Shown: positions 1-9,313, numbered from the stretch's first letter. The stretch: 64,000 nucleotides of DNA from Mycolicibacterium malmesburyense (GCF_001050015.1 NZ_CVTB01000144.1:1-64000), one strand, 5' to 3'. Notes: generated by a model from the letters alone, not told the origin. Numbers and translations: made by a program.

Positions 1-238
1 TGCGCATGGACGCGGCGAGCCGATCGAGCGGGGCCAGGCTCGAACGCAACAGCAGCGCGTTGGCGGTCAGGATCACCGCCAAGCCGACGACGAGCACGGG
101 GATCTCGGTCACCTGGATGCGCGAGGAGATGGTGGCGGGCGAGATCGCCAAGGCCAGCGTGCCCAGCGTGAAAATCAGGCCGTTGATCAGGAAAACCCGC
201 CGAAACAGCGCGGTCGCCGGCGTGCGCGCCCGTTTCAT
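1..238 (-). CDS. Sensor histidine kinase, N-terminal fragment (runs off the left edge)
   Basis: Reading the minus strand from an ATG at 238 gives about 79 residues with no stop before the window edge. The N-terminus is basic, followed by a hydrophobic segment (VFLINGLIFTLGTLALAI), a short external-looking stretch and a second hydrophobic segment (VLVVGLAVILTANALLL). It then enters LRSSLAPLDRLAASM, which looks like the start of a HAMP linker. Two membrane segments plus HAMP is the usual N-terminal layout of a sensor histidine kinase. A GGGAGA ribosome-binding sequence lies just upstream. The catalytic domain is outside the window, so the call rests on topology only; another HAMP-containing membrane protein is possible. 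Confidence 0.6.
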   Translation of the reverse strand, partial: MKRARTPATALFRRVFLINGLIFTLGTLALAISPATISSRIQVTEIPVLVVGLAVILTANALLLRSSLAPLDRLAASMR

Positions 239-351
239 TCTCCCAGCGTGAACCGTCCGATCGGGATTTGTCCATACACTTCGTCGACCGCGCCCTATGG
301 GGGTCAGCCCCGATGGCGCACCCGCCGGGAGGCGCACAAACTGTCCTCACC

Positions 352-600
352 ATGCACAACTCCCGCAGCGCGGAGCCCGCCGAACGAGCGGTCGTACACC
401 ACATGGCCACCCGGTACGGCGAGCGGCTGACCCTCATCGTCGACGACGACGGCGCCCGCCACCTGCTCGTCGCCGACAGCTGCGGCTTTGACGCGCCCGG
501 GTGGGAGGTCGTCCTCGACCCCGACGACGCCGAGAGGCTGGCCGAGATGCTCACGCTACGTCGAGGAGTCGACGAGCCGAACGGAGATCGAGGACGATGA
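352..600 (+). CDS. Small hypothetical protein, 82 aa, ahead of a CBS-domain gene
   Basis: An acidic small protein starting [19 protein letters not shown]. The middle ([21 protein letters not shown]) looks like two or three beta strands and the end ([16 protein letters not shown]) like a helix. I do not recognise a family; the fold pattern recalls small regulatory subunits linked to cation transporters, but that is inference. The ATG at 352 is preferred because the upstream in-frame extension is proline/glycine rich and atypical. Its stop overlaps the start of the CBS gene (ATGA at 597-600), so the two are probably translationally coupled and belong to one operon with the permease at 1113. Confidence 0.55.
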   Translation: MHNSRSAEPAERAVVHHMATRYGERLTLIVDDDGARHLLVADSCGFDAPGWEVVLDPDDAERLAEMLTLRRGVDEPNGDRGR

Positions 601-1100
601 CCCTTACCGCCGACACCCCCGGCACCGGATGGAACGAAGTCATGCAAGCACACGACATCGCCGTGACGCCTCCCACCGTCCGCATGGACGACCCGGTGTC
701 CAAGGCCGTCCAGCTGATGGTGGTCAACCGGCTGCCCGGGCTCGTCGTGGTCGACGCCGACCAGCGCCCCGTCGCGGTGCTGCCCGGCACCCAGGTGCTG
801 CGGCTCACCATCCCCGAGTCCTATCGGGACGATCCGGCTTTGGTGCGCACCGTCGATGAGATCCACGCCGACCTGTTCTGGCACGGACCCGGCAGGCTGA
901 CGGTCGGTGACTGCCTGCCGGCACCGGTGGCCAAGCCGGTGACCGTCGCGCCCGATGCCACCCTGCTCGAGATCGCCACGGTGATGGCGACCAAGCGAAG
1001 CCCGCTGATCGCGGTCGTCGACCGCGACGGCAAGCTCGTGGGTGCGGTGACCCTGGAGCGGTTGCTCACCAGCTTGGCCGTGGCCGGTCCCAACGACTGA
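597..1100 (+). CDS. CBS-pair domain protein, 167 aa
   Basis: Two CBS motifs are visible. The first covers roughly residues 20-75 ([20 protein letters not shown], then [18 protein letters not shown]). The second covers about 105-165 ([20 protein letters not shown], then [20 protein letters not shown]). Pairs of CBS motifs bind adenosine nucleotides and gate transporters or enzymes. No transmembrane segment or fused enzyme domain is present, so it is a stand-alone cytoplasmic regulator. It overlaps the previous gene by 4 nt and precedes an ArsB/SLC13-type permease by 12 nt, which suggests it senses ligand for that transporter. That partnership is inferred from operon structure. Confidence 0.85.
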   Translation: MTLTADTPGTGWNEVMQAHDIAVTPPTVRMDDPVSKAVQLMVVNRLPGLVVVDADQRPVAVLPGTQVLRLTIPESYRDDPALVRTVDEIHADLFWHGPGRLTVGDCLPAPVAKPVTVAPDATLLEIATVMATKRSPLIAVVDRDGKLVGAVTLERLLTSLAVAGPND

Positions 1101-1112
1101 TCCCCCGGTTCC

Positions 1113-2399
1113 GTGCTGGCTCCGCTCCTGGCGCTAGCGATTTTCGTTGTCGCATTCTGGTTCCTGGCGACAGAACGCGCCAACAAGGTCACGACGGTTC
1201 TGGTCGCCGGCGGGTTGATGACCCTGCTGGGCCTGGCACCCGGCGACGACGTCTTCTACTCCGAACACGAAGGCATCGACTGGAACGTCATCTTCCTGCT
1301 GCTCGGCATGATGGTGATCGTCGGCGTGGTGAAGCAGACCGGCATCTTCGACTTCCTCGCCATCTGGGCGGCAAAACGCGCCAAGGGCAATCCCTTTCGA
1401 CTCATGGTGATGTTGATGTTGATCACCGCGGTGGCCTCGCCGGTGCTGGACAACGTCACGATCATCATGCTGGTGGCACCGGTGACCCTCGTCATCTGCG
1501 ACCGGTTGGAGATCGCAGCGCAGCCTTTCATCATCGCCGAGGTACTGGCATCCAACATCGGCGGCGCGGCCACCCTGATCGGCGATCCGCCCAACATCAT
1601 CATCGGCAGCCGAGCGGGCTTGACGTTCAACGACTTCCTGATCCACATGGCACCGATCGTCGTGATCATCTTCATCTTGTTTGTGTTCTTCACCAAGTTT
1701 CTGTTCCGAAAAGATCTGCGCGCCAGCCAGATGCGTGTCGACAAGGTGATGGCGCTGCAGGAACGACGGGCAATCAGGGACTTTCGCCTGCTGGCGCGAT
1801 CGATGACCGTGCTGGCGCTGGTGATCGTCGGGTTCACCCTCCACTCGGTGCTGCACGTCGCGCCGTCGATCGTCGCGCTGCTCGGCGCGGGCACGATGCT
1901 GTTGGTCACCAAGGTCGACGTCAATGAGGTTCTGCCCGAGGTGGAGTGGCCAACCCTGGTCTTCTTCATGGGGCTTTTCGTGATGGTCGCCGGTCTTGTG
2001 CACACCGGCGTGATCGGCTGGATCGGCGATCGCGCGGTGCACCTCTTCGGCGACAACTTCTTCCTGGCGGCCACCGGCCTGCTGTTCGGCTCCGCGGTGC
2101 TGGGGGCGTTCGTCGACAACATCCCGTACACGGCGACGATGGCGCCGGTGGTCGAGAACATGGCGGCGCAGGCGCCGGACGTTAGTGTCGGCCGGGCCCT
2201 GTGGTGGGCGTTCGCACTGGGCGCCTGCTTCTCCGGCAACGGCACGGCGATCGCGGCCAGCGCGAACGTGGTGGCGATCGGCATCGCCCAGCGCGCGGGT
2301 TATCGGATCAGCTTCTGGCAGTTCACCCGCTACGGCATCGTCGTCACGCTGCTCAGTACCCTGTTGGCCTGGGTGTACGTCTGGCTGCGATACTTCTGA
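1113..2399 (+). CDS. ArsB/NhaD/SLC13-like (IT superfamily) membrane permease
   Basis: A 428-residue integral membrane protein with about 10-12 hydrophobic segments. It carries two pseudo-symmetric signature regions: SPVLDNVTIIMLVAPVTL with the following NIGGAATLIGDPPNI, and AFVDNIPYTATMAPV with the later ACFSGNGTAIAASANVVAIG. The GDPPN and DN(I/V)P/T motifs are hallmarks of the ion-transporter superfamily that includes arsenite permease ArsB, Na+/H+ antiporter NhaD and citrate transporters. Start is GTG at 1113. No arsR or arsC neighbour is seen, so arsenite is not supported; the CBS partner and the nearby Mrp antiporter locus fit a cation or dicarboxylate role better. Substrate cannot be read from sequence. 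Confidence 0.85.
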   Translation: MLAPLLALAIFVVAFWFLATERANKVTTVLVAGGLMTLLGLAPGDDVFYSEHEGIDWNVIFLLLGMMVIVGVVKQTGIFDFLAIWAAKRAKGNPFRLMVMLMLITAVASPVLDNVTIIMLVAPVTLVICDRLEIAAQPFIIAEVLASNIGGAATLIGDPPNIIIGSRAGLTFNDFLIHMAPIVVIIFILFVFFTKFLFRKDLRASQMRVDKVMALQERRAIRDFRLLARSMTVLALVIVGFTLHSVLHVAPSIVALLGAGTMLLVTKVDVNEVLPEVEWPTLVFFMGLFVMVAGLVHTGVIGWIGDRAVHLFGDNFFLAATGLLFGSAVLGAFVDNIPYTATMAPVVENMAAQAPDVSVGRALWWAFALGACFSGNGTAIAASANVVAIGIAQRAGYRISFWQFTRYGIVVTLLSTLLAWVYVWLRYF

Positions 2400-3001
2400 C
2401 TCTGTTTTCACCGCGCCCGTTGAACACGCCGGTGAGGGTGTCGCCCGGCGCCCTTTCGAGCTGCACGTCGGCCAATAGGATGTGGGCCTCGTACTGCTTG
2501 CCGGCGAACTCGATGCCGACCGCCGTGCGGACAGTGCTGTGCGCGCCGTCGCAGCCGACGACATACTGCGCCCGTATTGACGACCCGTCGGCGCCGCACC
2601 GTCACCCCGTCGTCGTCCGAAGCGATTCCGGTCACCTCCGCGCCCCGCACGATCGGCACACCGAGATGGTTGGCGCGGGTCTGCAGCACCTGCTCGGTGC
2701 CGCTCTGCGGAACGATCAACAGCATCCCGAAGCGGCTGGCGAGCGTGCCGAGGTTCATCGTCGCGCCGCCCGGCGGTGAGAACTCGCGAACCGGCACCCC
2801 CCGCGGCAGCAGATTCTCAGCCAACCCGCGCGCGTCCAGCAGTTCCAGGCTGCGCGCGCGCACCGCGAACGCCCTGGTGATGTTCGGTGTCGAGACACGT
2901 TCCTCGAGCACCTGCACGCCGACCCCGCCGAGCGCGAGCTCGCACGCCAGCATCAGCCCGGTCGGGCCGGCGCCGACCACCACGACGTCGGTGGTGCCCA
3001 C
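2354..3001 (-). pseudogene. FAD-dependent monooxygenase remnant (frameshifted and truncated)
   Basis: From a GTG at 3001 the minus strand encodes a clear FAD-binding N-terminus (VVVVGAGPTGLMLACELA), then TRAFAVRARSLELLDARGL, typical of PheA/TfdB-type hydroxylases. The frame breaks near 2580. In the shifted frame the conserved second FAD motif continues (SIRAQYVVGCDGAHSTVR, then GIEFAGKQYEAHILLADVQ) until about 2400. There it runs into sequence antisense to the end of the permease gene and stops at about 2354. Normal members have 400-550 residues; only about 215 remain and the C-terminal half is missing. This is a decayed gene remnant wedged between two intact operons. Confidence 0.85.
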
Positions 3002-3100
3002 GACGCGGCATCGTAGTCCCGATCGGCCCACGTAGAATGACGATCACCGAAAGCCTTACTCGGCTGACACCCCGACCATCAGTTCCCGGTTGGCGGCCGC

Positions 3101-6019
3101 GTGCCGACCAACCCGACCGATCGGAGTGCCCTGCTCGCCGTCCTGCTCGCCCACGCGGTCGCCACCGCGCTGGCACCCCTGCTTGTCCACAGGTGGGGGC
3201 GCGGCGCGTTCTACCCGCTGGCGCTGGTTCCGCTCTTCTCCCTGGTCTGGGTGGCGCTCAACTGGCCCTCGGCCGGGCAGGCCAGCACCGTCGACGTGCA
3301 GTGGGTGCCCGAGCTGTGGATGAACATCACCCTGCGCTTCGACACGCTCGCGGCGATCATGAGCGTGCTGGTGCTCGGCATCGGCGCGCTGGTGCTGTTC
3401 TACTGCGCCGACTACTTCCGCCGCCACGACGGCAAGACGGAAAACCGGTTGCCGAGTTTCGCCGCCGAGCTCGTCGCGTTCTCCGGCGCGATGTTCGGCC
3501 TGGTCACCAGCGACAACCTGCTCGTGCTCTACGTGTTCTGGGAAATCACCTCGGTGCTGTCGTTCCTGCTGGTCGGCCACTACGCCGAACGCCTCACCAG
3601 CAGGCGCGCCGCGACCCAGGCGCTGTTGGTCACGACGTTCGGCGGCCTGGCGATGCTCGTCGGCATCATCGTGCTGGGCAACATGGCGGGCAGCTATCTG
3701 CTGTCCGACCTGCTCGCGGCCCCACCGTCCGGGGTCGCCGCATCGGTCGGACTCGTGCTCATCCTGGTCGGCGCCCTGTCGAAGTCGGCGATCGTGCCGC
3801 TGCACTTCTGGCTTCCGGGTGCGATGGCCGCACCCACCCCGGTGAGCGCCTACCTGCACGCCGCCGCGATGGTCAAGGCGGGCGTCTACCTGATCGCGCG
3901 CATGAGTCCCGGCTTCGCCGACTCTCCGGTGTGGAAGCCGATGGTCGTCTCGCTCGGCCTGCTGACCATGCTGCTGGCCGGCTGGCGTGCGGTTCGCGAA
4001 TACGACCTCAAGTTGATCCTGGCCTTCGGCACGGTGAGCCAACTCGGGCTGATCACGGTGATGGTCGGCACGGGTGGCGCCGACATGATGCTCGCCGGGC
4101 TCGCGATGCTCGTGGCGCACGCCATGTTCAAGGCGTCGCTGTTCATGGTCGTCGGCATCATCGACCACGCCACCGGCACCCGCGACATTCGCAGGCTGGC
4201 CTGGCTCGGCGACAGGGCGCGACCGCTGTTGGTCATCGCCATCGGCGCCTCGGCCAGCATGGCGGCGCTTCCCCCGTTCTTCGGCTTCGTGGCCAAGGAA
4301 GCCGACCTCGAGACCGTGCTGCACAGCCCCACCCTCGGCGCGTTCGCTCCATTTGTCCTGTTCGGCATCGTCCTCGGCTCGGTGTTCACGACGATCTACA
4401 GCCTGCGTTTCCTCTTCGGCGCGTTCGGCCGCAAGGGACAACCCGAGCCGAGCAAACGCGTCACCGAGATGCACCGCCCCGAACGCGCATTCATGGTCGC
4501 GCCAGGCATCCTCGCGGCGGCGGGACTGGTCTTCGGGGTCTGGCCCATCGGAATCGGCGACGTGCTCGAGGGTTACGCCGACACGGTGCCCGGCGGCAAC
4601 AACGAGTACTACCTCGCGCTGTGGCACGGTGTGAACCTGCCGCTGCTGTTGTCGGTGCTGGTGATCGCCACCGGCGTGGCCGCCTTCATCGGGCGCGAGC
4701 GGTTGCGCCGGTTCCGCACGATGCGCGAACCGCTGGGCAACGCCGACCACGTCTACGACGCCGTCGTGCGCAGGCTCGACCTGTTCTCGGTCGAGCTCAC
4801 CGCGGTCACGCAGCGCGGTTCGATCCCTGCCACGCAGTCGGCGATCCTGTCGACGCTGGTGCTGGTGCCGACGATCGTGCTGGCGCTGGGCGCCCGTGAC
4901 CGCCCGGAGTTCAGGCTGTGGGGCTCCCCGCTGCAGGTGGTCGTCGGCCTGATCATCCTCGCGGCCGCGCTGGGCGCGCTGGTGATGCGCAACCGACTCG
5001 CGGCGGTGCTGCTCGTCGGCGTGACGGGGTACGGGTGCGGGGCGATCTTCGCGCTGCACGGCGCACCCGATCTGGCTTTGACGCAGTTCCTGGTCGAGAC
5101 GTTGACCCTCGTGGTGTTCGTGCTCGTGTTGCGCACGCTGCCCGCCGAAGCGGACCGGGTGCACATCCGGCGGTACCGCTGGCCCCGAGCGGTGCTGGCG
5201 CTCGCCGTCGGTGCGACGGTTACCACCACGGCGGTGTACGCGATGGCCGCGCGCACCGGGGTTCCGATCGCCGCCTTGATACCCGACGCGGCCTACTACC
5301 GCGGCCACGGCGCCAACGCCGTCAACGTGTTGCTGGTCGACATCCGCGCATGGGACACCATGGGCGAGGTCATGGTGCTGCTGGTCGCGGCCACCGGTGT
5401 GGCATCGATGGTGTTCCGGCACAGGCGATTCGGGGCGCCGCCGCGGGTCTCCGATGCCGGCCAGCCCGATATCGGACGGCTGCCGGCGATGGTGAACGTC
5501 AGCCCGGCCGCCGGTGAGATCACCTGGCTGCGCGGCAGCGAGCTGCGCGACCCGCGGCACCGGTCGCTGATCCTCGAGGTCGCGACCCGCGTCATCTTCC
5601 CGCTGATCATGGTGCTCTCGGCGTACTTCTTCTTCGCCGGACACAACACTCCCGGCGGCGGATTCGCGGGCGGGTTGACCGCGGGGCTGGCGCTGGTGCT
5701 GCGCTACCTCGCCGGCGGGCGCTACGAACTCGGCGAGACGCTGCCGCTGGACGCGGGCAAGATCCTCGGGGCGGGCCTGACGCTGGCCGCGGGCACGGCG
5801 GTCGCATCGCTTTTCGTGGGGGCGCCAGCGCTGTCGTCGGCGCTGATCGAGGTCGACGTGCCGGTCCTGGGCACCGTCAAGTTCGTCACCGCGTTGTTCT
5901 TCGACCTCGGGGTGTACCTGATCGTGGTGGGCCTGGTGCTCGACGTGTTGCGCAGCCTCGGTGCCCGCATCGACGTCGAGTTGGGCCAGGAACAGAGAGC
6001 GCCGGTGAGTTCACGATGA
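3101..6019 (+). CDS. mrpA: Mrp-type Na+/H+ antiporter subunit A fused to subunit B
   Basis: The 972-residue protein has the proton-antiporter (NuoL-like) core at roughly residues 60-500, including the NLLVLYVFWEITSVLSFLLVG and PLHFWLPGAMAAPTPVSAYLHAA regions with their helix-embedded charged residues. Further hydrophobic segments follow (about 600-790). The last 150 residues (from RSLILEVATRVIF, through GHNTPGGGFAGGL) form an MnhB/MrpB domain, so A and B are fused as is usual in actinobacteria. The Mrp complex exchanges cytoplasmic Na+ (or K+) for external protons at the plasma membrane. Start is GTG at 3101. It overlaps mrpC by 4 nt (ATGA) and heads a seven-gene run. Confidence 0.95.
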   Translation: MPTNPTDRSALLAVLLAHAVATALAPLLVHRWGRGAFYPLALVPLFSLVWVALNWPSAGQASTVDVQWVPELWMNITLRFDTLAAIMSVLVLGIGALVLFYCADYFRRHDGKTENRLPSFAAELVAFSGAMFGLVTSDNLLVLYVFWEITSVLSFLLVGHYAERLTSRRAATQALLVTTFGGLAMLVGIIVLGNMAGSYLLSDLLAAPPSGVAASVGLVLILVGALSKSAIVPLHFWLPGAMAAPTPVSAYLHAAAMVKAGVYLIARMSPGFADSPVWKPMVVSLGLLTMLLAGWRAVREYDLKLILAFGTVSQLGLITVMVGTGGADMMLAGLAMLVAHAMFKASLFMVVGIIDHATGTRDIRRLAWLGDRARPLLVIAIGASASMAALPPFFGFVAKEADLETVLHSPTLGAFAPFVLFGIVLGSVFTTIYSLRFLFGAFGRKGQPEPSKRVTEMHRPERAFMVAPGILAAAGLVFGVWPIGIGDVLEGYADTVPGGNNEYYLALWHGVNLPLLLSVLVIATGVAAFIGRERLRRFRTMREPLGNADHVYDAVVRRLDLFSVELTAVTQRGSIPATQSAILSTLVLVPTIVLALGARDRPEFRLWGSPLQVVVGLIILAAALGALVMRNRLAAVLLVGVTGYGCGAIFALHGAPDLALTQFLVETLTLVVFVLVLRTLPAEADRVHIRRYRWPRAVLALAVGATVTTTAVYAMAARTGVPIAALIPDAAYYRGHGANAVNVLLVDIRAWDTMGEVMVLLVAATGVASMVFRHRRFGAPPRVSDAGQPDIGRLPAMVNVSPAAGEITWLRGSELRDPRHRSLILEVATRVIFPLIMVLSAYFFFAGHNTPGGGFAGGLTAGLALVLRYLAGGRYELGETLPLDAGKILGAGLTLAAGTAVASLFVGAPALSSALIEVDVPVLGTVKFVTALFFDLGVYLIVVGLVLDVLRSLGARIDVELGQEQRAPVSSR

Positions 6020-6486
6020 CGACCTCGCTCGTACCCCTCATGCTTCTTGGTGGTCTCACCAGCGCCGGGGTCTACCTGCTGCTCGAACGCAATTTGACCC
6101 GGATGCTGTTGGGGCTGTTGCTGATCAGCAACGCGATCAACCTGTTGATCCTCATCGCCGGAGGCCCCTCCGGAAACCCGCCGATCCGGGGCCGTGGCAG
6201 CGACGATCGAGCCACCATCGCGGATCCGTTGGCACAGGGCATGATCCTGACCGCGATCGTCATCACCATGGGCGTCGCGGCGTTCGTGCTGGCGATGGCC
6301 TACCGCACCTACCGGCTGACCACGGCGGAGGAAGTGGGCGACGACCCCGAGGACGCCAAGGTCTCCGAACTCGCCGCCAAGGACACCGCCGCCGTCGAGG
6401 AGGACCGTCCCCAACCCGAAGCCGCGCGCGACACCGACGCGCCCGACGAGTTGGATGCGCTGCCCGGATACGAGGGGTCGAAGTGA
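6016..6486 (+). CDS. mrpC: Mrp Na+/H+ antiporter subunit C
   Basis: A 156-residue NuoK-like subunit. Three membrane helices are visible: LVPLMLLGGLTSAGVYLLL, MLLGLLLISNAINLLILIAG and AQGMILTAIVITMGVAAFVL. The conserved 'DPLAQGMILTAIVI' motif of MrpC/NuoK is present. The C-terminal 50 residues are acidic and cytoplasmic, longer than in many MrpC proteins, a tail seen in actinobacteria. It starts inside the stop of mrpA (ATGA). Stand-alone function is not expected; it works only in the hetero-oligomeric antiporter. Confidence 0.95.
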   Translation: MTTSLVPLMLLGGLTSAGVYLLLERNLTRMLLGLLLISNAINLLILIAGGPSGNPPIRGRGSDDRATIADPLAQGMILTAIVITMGVAAFVLAMAYRTYRLTTAEEVGDDPEDAKVSELAAKDTAAVEEDRPQPEAARDTDAPDELDALPGYEGSK

Positions 6487-6520
6487 ATCTCGAGCACATG
6501 ACGATGACGGGGGGTCGCGC

Positions 6521-8116
6521 ATGACGTTGGCCGCCACCCTGATCCCCCTGCCCGTGCTGCTCCCGACGCTCGGCGCGGCGACCACGCTGATCGCCGGTCG
6601 GCGGCCACGACTGCAACGGCTCATCACCCTCGCCGCGCTCTGCGCGATCGTCGTCGTGTGCGGCGCTCTGCTCTATCTGGCCGACCGTGACGGCACACTG
6701 GTGCTCAACGTCGGCGGGTGGGGACAGTCGGTGCCGGGTATGGGGCCGCTGGGCATCACGCTCGTCGTCGACCGTTTGTCGGCGCTGATGCTCGTCGTGT
6801 CGTCGATCGTGTTGTTGGCCGTGGTGTTCTACGCCATCGGGCAGGGTGTCCGCGACGGCGACGAACGCCAACCCGTGTCGATCTTCATGCCCACCTATCT
6901 GGTGTTGTCGGCGGGCGTGTGCATGGCGTTCCTCGCCGGCGACTTGTTCAACCTCTTCGTCGGCTTCGAGGTGCTGCTGGCCGCGAGCTTCGTGCTGCTG
7001 ACGATCGGAGCGAGCAAAGACCGTGTCCGCGCGGGCATCTCGTATGTGATGGTCTCGATGGTCGGGTCGCTGATCTTCCTGTTCGGAATCGCGCTGGTCT
7101 ACGGCGCCACCGGGACGCTGAACCTGGCCGAACTCGCGGTGCGCCTCGACAATGTGTCCGGGGGCATCCGTTCGGCGATGTTCGCGGTGCTGCTGGTGGC
7201 GTTCGGCATCAAGGCCGCGGTGTTCCCGCTCTCCGCCTGGCTGCCGGACTCGTATCCGACCGCGCCAGCGCCGGTCACCGCCGTGTTCGCCGGCCTGCTC
7301 ACCAAGGTCGGCGTCTACTCGATCATTCGCGCGCACTCGCTGCTGTTCCCCAACGGTGGCCTCGATCCGATCCTGTTGGTGGCCGCGTTGTTGACGATGC
7401 TGATCGGCATCCTGGGTGCGATCGCGCAGAGCGACATCAAACGACTGCTGTCGTTCACGCTGGTCAGCCACATCGGATACATGGTGTTCGGCATTGCGCT
7501 GTCCAACCAACTCGGGATGTCCGGTGCGATTTACTATGTGGCGCACCACATTCTCGTGCAGACCACGCTGTTCTTGGTCGTCGGGCTGATCGAACGCCAG
7601 GCGGGGGCGTCGACGTTGGATCGCCTCGGCGGTCTGGCGGCCGCGAGTCCGCTGCTGGCGTTTGTGTTCGTCGTGCCCGCGCTCAATCTCGGTGGCATAC
7701 CGCCGTTCTCCGGTTTCATCGGCAAGGTGGCGCTGCTCGAGGCCGGCGCACAGGACGGTTCGGTGCTGGCGTGGACGCTGGTCGGTGGCGGCGTGGTGAC
7801 CAGCCTGCTGACGCTGTATGTGGTGGTCCGGGTGTGGACCAAGGCCTTCTGGCGGTCGCGTGAGGACGCGCCCGAAGGGCATCTGTCCGCGGCGATACCG
7901 TCCGCGTTGCTGGACGAACCCGAGGACATCCAGTTCGTCGACCGCGATCACGTCGGCCGCATGCCCGCGGGGATGGTCGGGCCCACGGGTGCGCTGATCG
8001 CGGTGGGGCTCGCGCTGACCGTGCTCGCCGGGCCGATCTTCGCGTACAGCGAGCGGGCGTCGAACGAGGTGCTCGATCGGGCGGAGTACATCACGGCCGT
8101 GGTGGGGCACCGATGA
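6521..8116 (+). CDS. mrpD: Mrp Na+/H+ antiporter subunit D
   Basis: A 531-residue NuoM/N-like antiporter subunit with about 14 membrane helices. Conserved regions include GDLFNLFVGFEVLLAASFVL (charged helix 5 glutamate), FPLSAWLPDSYPTAPAPVTA and LTKVGVYSIIRA, and LLSFTLVSHIGYM. The ATG at 6521 is chosen because it begins directly with a membrane segment; upstream in-frame sequence overlaps mrpC and looks out of frame. There is a 34-nt gap after mrpC, the only gap inside the operon, and a 4-nt overlap with mrpE. With MrpA it forms the proton/cation translocation core. Confidence 0.95.
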   Translation: MTLAATLIPLPVLLPTLGAATTLIAGRRPRLQRLITLAALCAIVVVCGALLYLADRDGTLVLNVGGWGQSVPGMGPLGITLVVDRLSALMLVVSSIVLLAVVFYAIGQGVRDGDERQPVSIFMPTYLVLSAGVCMAFLAGDLFNLFVGFEVLLAASFVLLTIGASKDRVRAGISYVMVSMVGSLIFLFGIALVYGATGTLNLAELAVRLDNVSGGIRSAMFAVLLVAFGIKAAVFPLSAWLPDSYPTAPAPVTAVFAGLLTKVGVYSIIRAHSLLFPNGGLDPILLVAALLTMLIGILGAIAQSDIKRLLSFTLVSHIGYMVFGIALSNQLGMSGAIYYVAHHILVQTTLFLVVGLIERQAGASTLDRLGGLAAASPLLAFVFVVPALNLGGIPPFSGFIGKVALLEAGAQDGSVLAWTLVGGGVVTSLLTLYVVVRVWTKAFWRSREDAPEGHLSAAIPSALLDEPEDIQFVDRDHVGRMPAGMVGPTGALIAVGLALTVLAGPIFAYSERASNEVLDRAEYITAVVGHR

Positions 8117-8667
8117 AGGCATCGAAGACCGCACCGATGAGAAGCCTCGCGTTGCGCATCTGGATCCTCTGCTGGCTGGTGCTCGTCTGGGTCTTGTTGT
8201 GGGGCACGTTCTCTGCGGCCAACGTTCTGTCGGGCCTGGCCATCGCGACGTTGATCACGTGGCTGCTGCCGCTGCCCGCCGTACCGGTCGAGGGCAAGGT
8301 GCACGTGCTGTCGCTGATCCGGCTCATCCTCACCGTCGCCTACCGGCTGGTGCTGTCGTCGGTACAGGTCGCGCTGCTGTCGTTGAAACCCCGACCACCG
8401 CTGTCGGCGGTGCTGCGCGCGCAGCTCTCGGTGAAGTCGGATCTCGTGCTGTCGCTGGCGGTCATCATCTTCAACCTGATTCCGGGATCGATCGTCCTCG
8501 AGATCGACCAGACCCGCCGCCTGCTCTACATGCATGTCATCGACGTCGGCTCCGACCGCGCGCTGAGCGCGTTCTACCACCAGGTGGCCGTGATCGAGCG
8601 ACTGTTGGTCCGGGCCTTCGAACGTCCCGAGGACTGGCGCCCGGCGTATGAGGAGAACGCAGCATGA
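8113..8667 (+). CDS. mrpE: Mrp Na+/H+ antiporter subunit E
   Basis: A 184-residue membrane protein with two to three N-terminal helices (IWILCWLVLVWVLLWGTF, ANVLSGLAIATLITWLLPL) and a cytoplasmic part. The family signature region SDLVLSLAVIIFNLIPGSIVLEID is present, followed by LYMHVIDVGS. The start ATG overlaps the mrpD stop (ATGA at 8113-8116); an internal ATG at 8137 is a less likely alternative. MrpE is needed for full activity or assembly of the complex in studied bacteria. Confidence 0.93.
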   Translation: MKASKTAPMRSLALRIWILCWLVLVWVLLWGTFSAANVLSGLAIATLITWLLPLPAVPVEGKVHVLSLIRLILTVAYRLVLSSVQVALLSLKPRPPLSAVLRAQLSVKSDLVLSLAVIIFNLIPGSIVLEIDQTRRLLYMHVIDVGSDRALSAFYHQVAVIERLLVRAFERPEDWRPAYEENAA

Positions 8668-8954
8668 ATACCGTGTGGCTCGTCGCCGCGGTGATGATGA
8701 CGGCCGCCGCGGCGATCACGATGTTCCGATTGTTGGCCGGGCCGAGCACCCTCGACCGGTTGGTCGCCGTCGACACGCTCATCACGGTGGCGATGTGCGG
8801 CATCGGGATCTGGGGCGCCTACAGCCTGGACAGCACCGTGACCTACGGCATGGCGGCGCTGGCGTTGATCAGCTTCGTCGGCACGGTGAGCGTCGCCCGT
8901 TTCCGCGTCCCCGACGTCGTAAAGCCGCGCACCGTCCGTCGGGAGCGGCGATGA
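8664..8954 (+). CDS. mrpF: Mrp Na+/H+ antiporter subunit F
   Basis: A 96-residue protein with three predicted helices. It includes the MrpF-typical RLLAGPSTLDRLVAVDTLIT loop, with its conserved GP..xDR, and an ALALISFVGTVSVARF helix. It overlaps both neighbours by 4 nt (ATGA). Small membrane subunit of the antiporter complex. Confidence 0.93.
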   Translation: MNTVWLVAAVMMTAAAAITMFRLLAGPSTLDRLVAVDTLITVAMCGIGIWGAYSLDSTVTYGMAALALISFVGTVSVARFRVPDVVKPRTVRRERR

Positions 8955-9313
8955 CGGCTCTGGACATCGTCACGAGCGTTCTCGTGCTGGGCGGCTCGAC
9001 GCTCGCGTTGACCGCAGCGATCGGCGTCGTCCGCTTCCCCGACACCTTGACGCGGATGCACGCGGCGTCCAAGCCGCAGGTGCTGGGGCTCCTGCTGGTG
9101 ATCATCGGTGCCGGGATCCGGCTACGCGGCAACGCCGATGTCGGAATGCTGGTACTCACCGGTTTGTTCACGGTGATCACCGCTCCCGTGGTGGCGAACC
9201 GGGTTGGTCAGCTCGCGTATCGGGAACAGAACGTCCGAGACGATCTGTTGACCGCGGACGAGATTGACGAGTTCGCCGACCAGCCGGGAAGCGGTGCGAA
9301 TGACCAGGACTGA
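8951..9313 (+). CDS. mrpG: Mrp Na+/H+ antiporter subunit G
   Basis: A 120-residue protein. After the first helix comes the family motif GVVRFPDTLTRMHAASKPQ, followed by two further helices (VLGLLLVIIGAGIRL, MLVLTGLFTVITAPVVANRV) and an acidic C-terminal tail. The ATG at 8951 sits in the mrpF stop. Its last 14 nt overlap the start of the downstream methyltransferase gene, which ties that gene to the operon. It completes the A-G set, so the antiporter appears fully functional. Confidence 0.94.
   Translation: MTALDIVTSVLVLGGSTLALTAAIGVVRFPDTLTRMHAASKPQVLGLLLVIIGAGIRLRGNADVGMLVLTGLFTVITAPVVANRVGQLAYREQNVRDDLLTADEIDEFADQPGSGANDQD

Noticed and set aside
1134..2564. Long minus-strand open frames opposite the permease, Mrp, thiC, pta and other genes
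   Set aside because: They are rich in His/Arg/Asp/Gln typical of antisense frames of GC-rich genes, lack domains, and lie fully opposite clear protein families.
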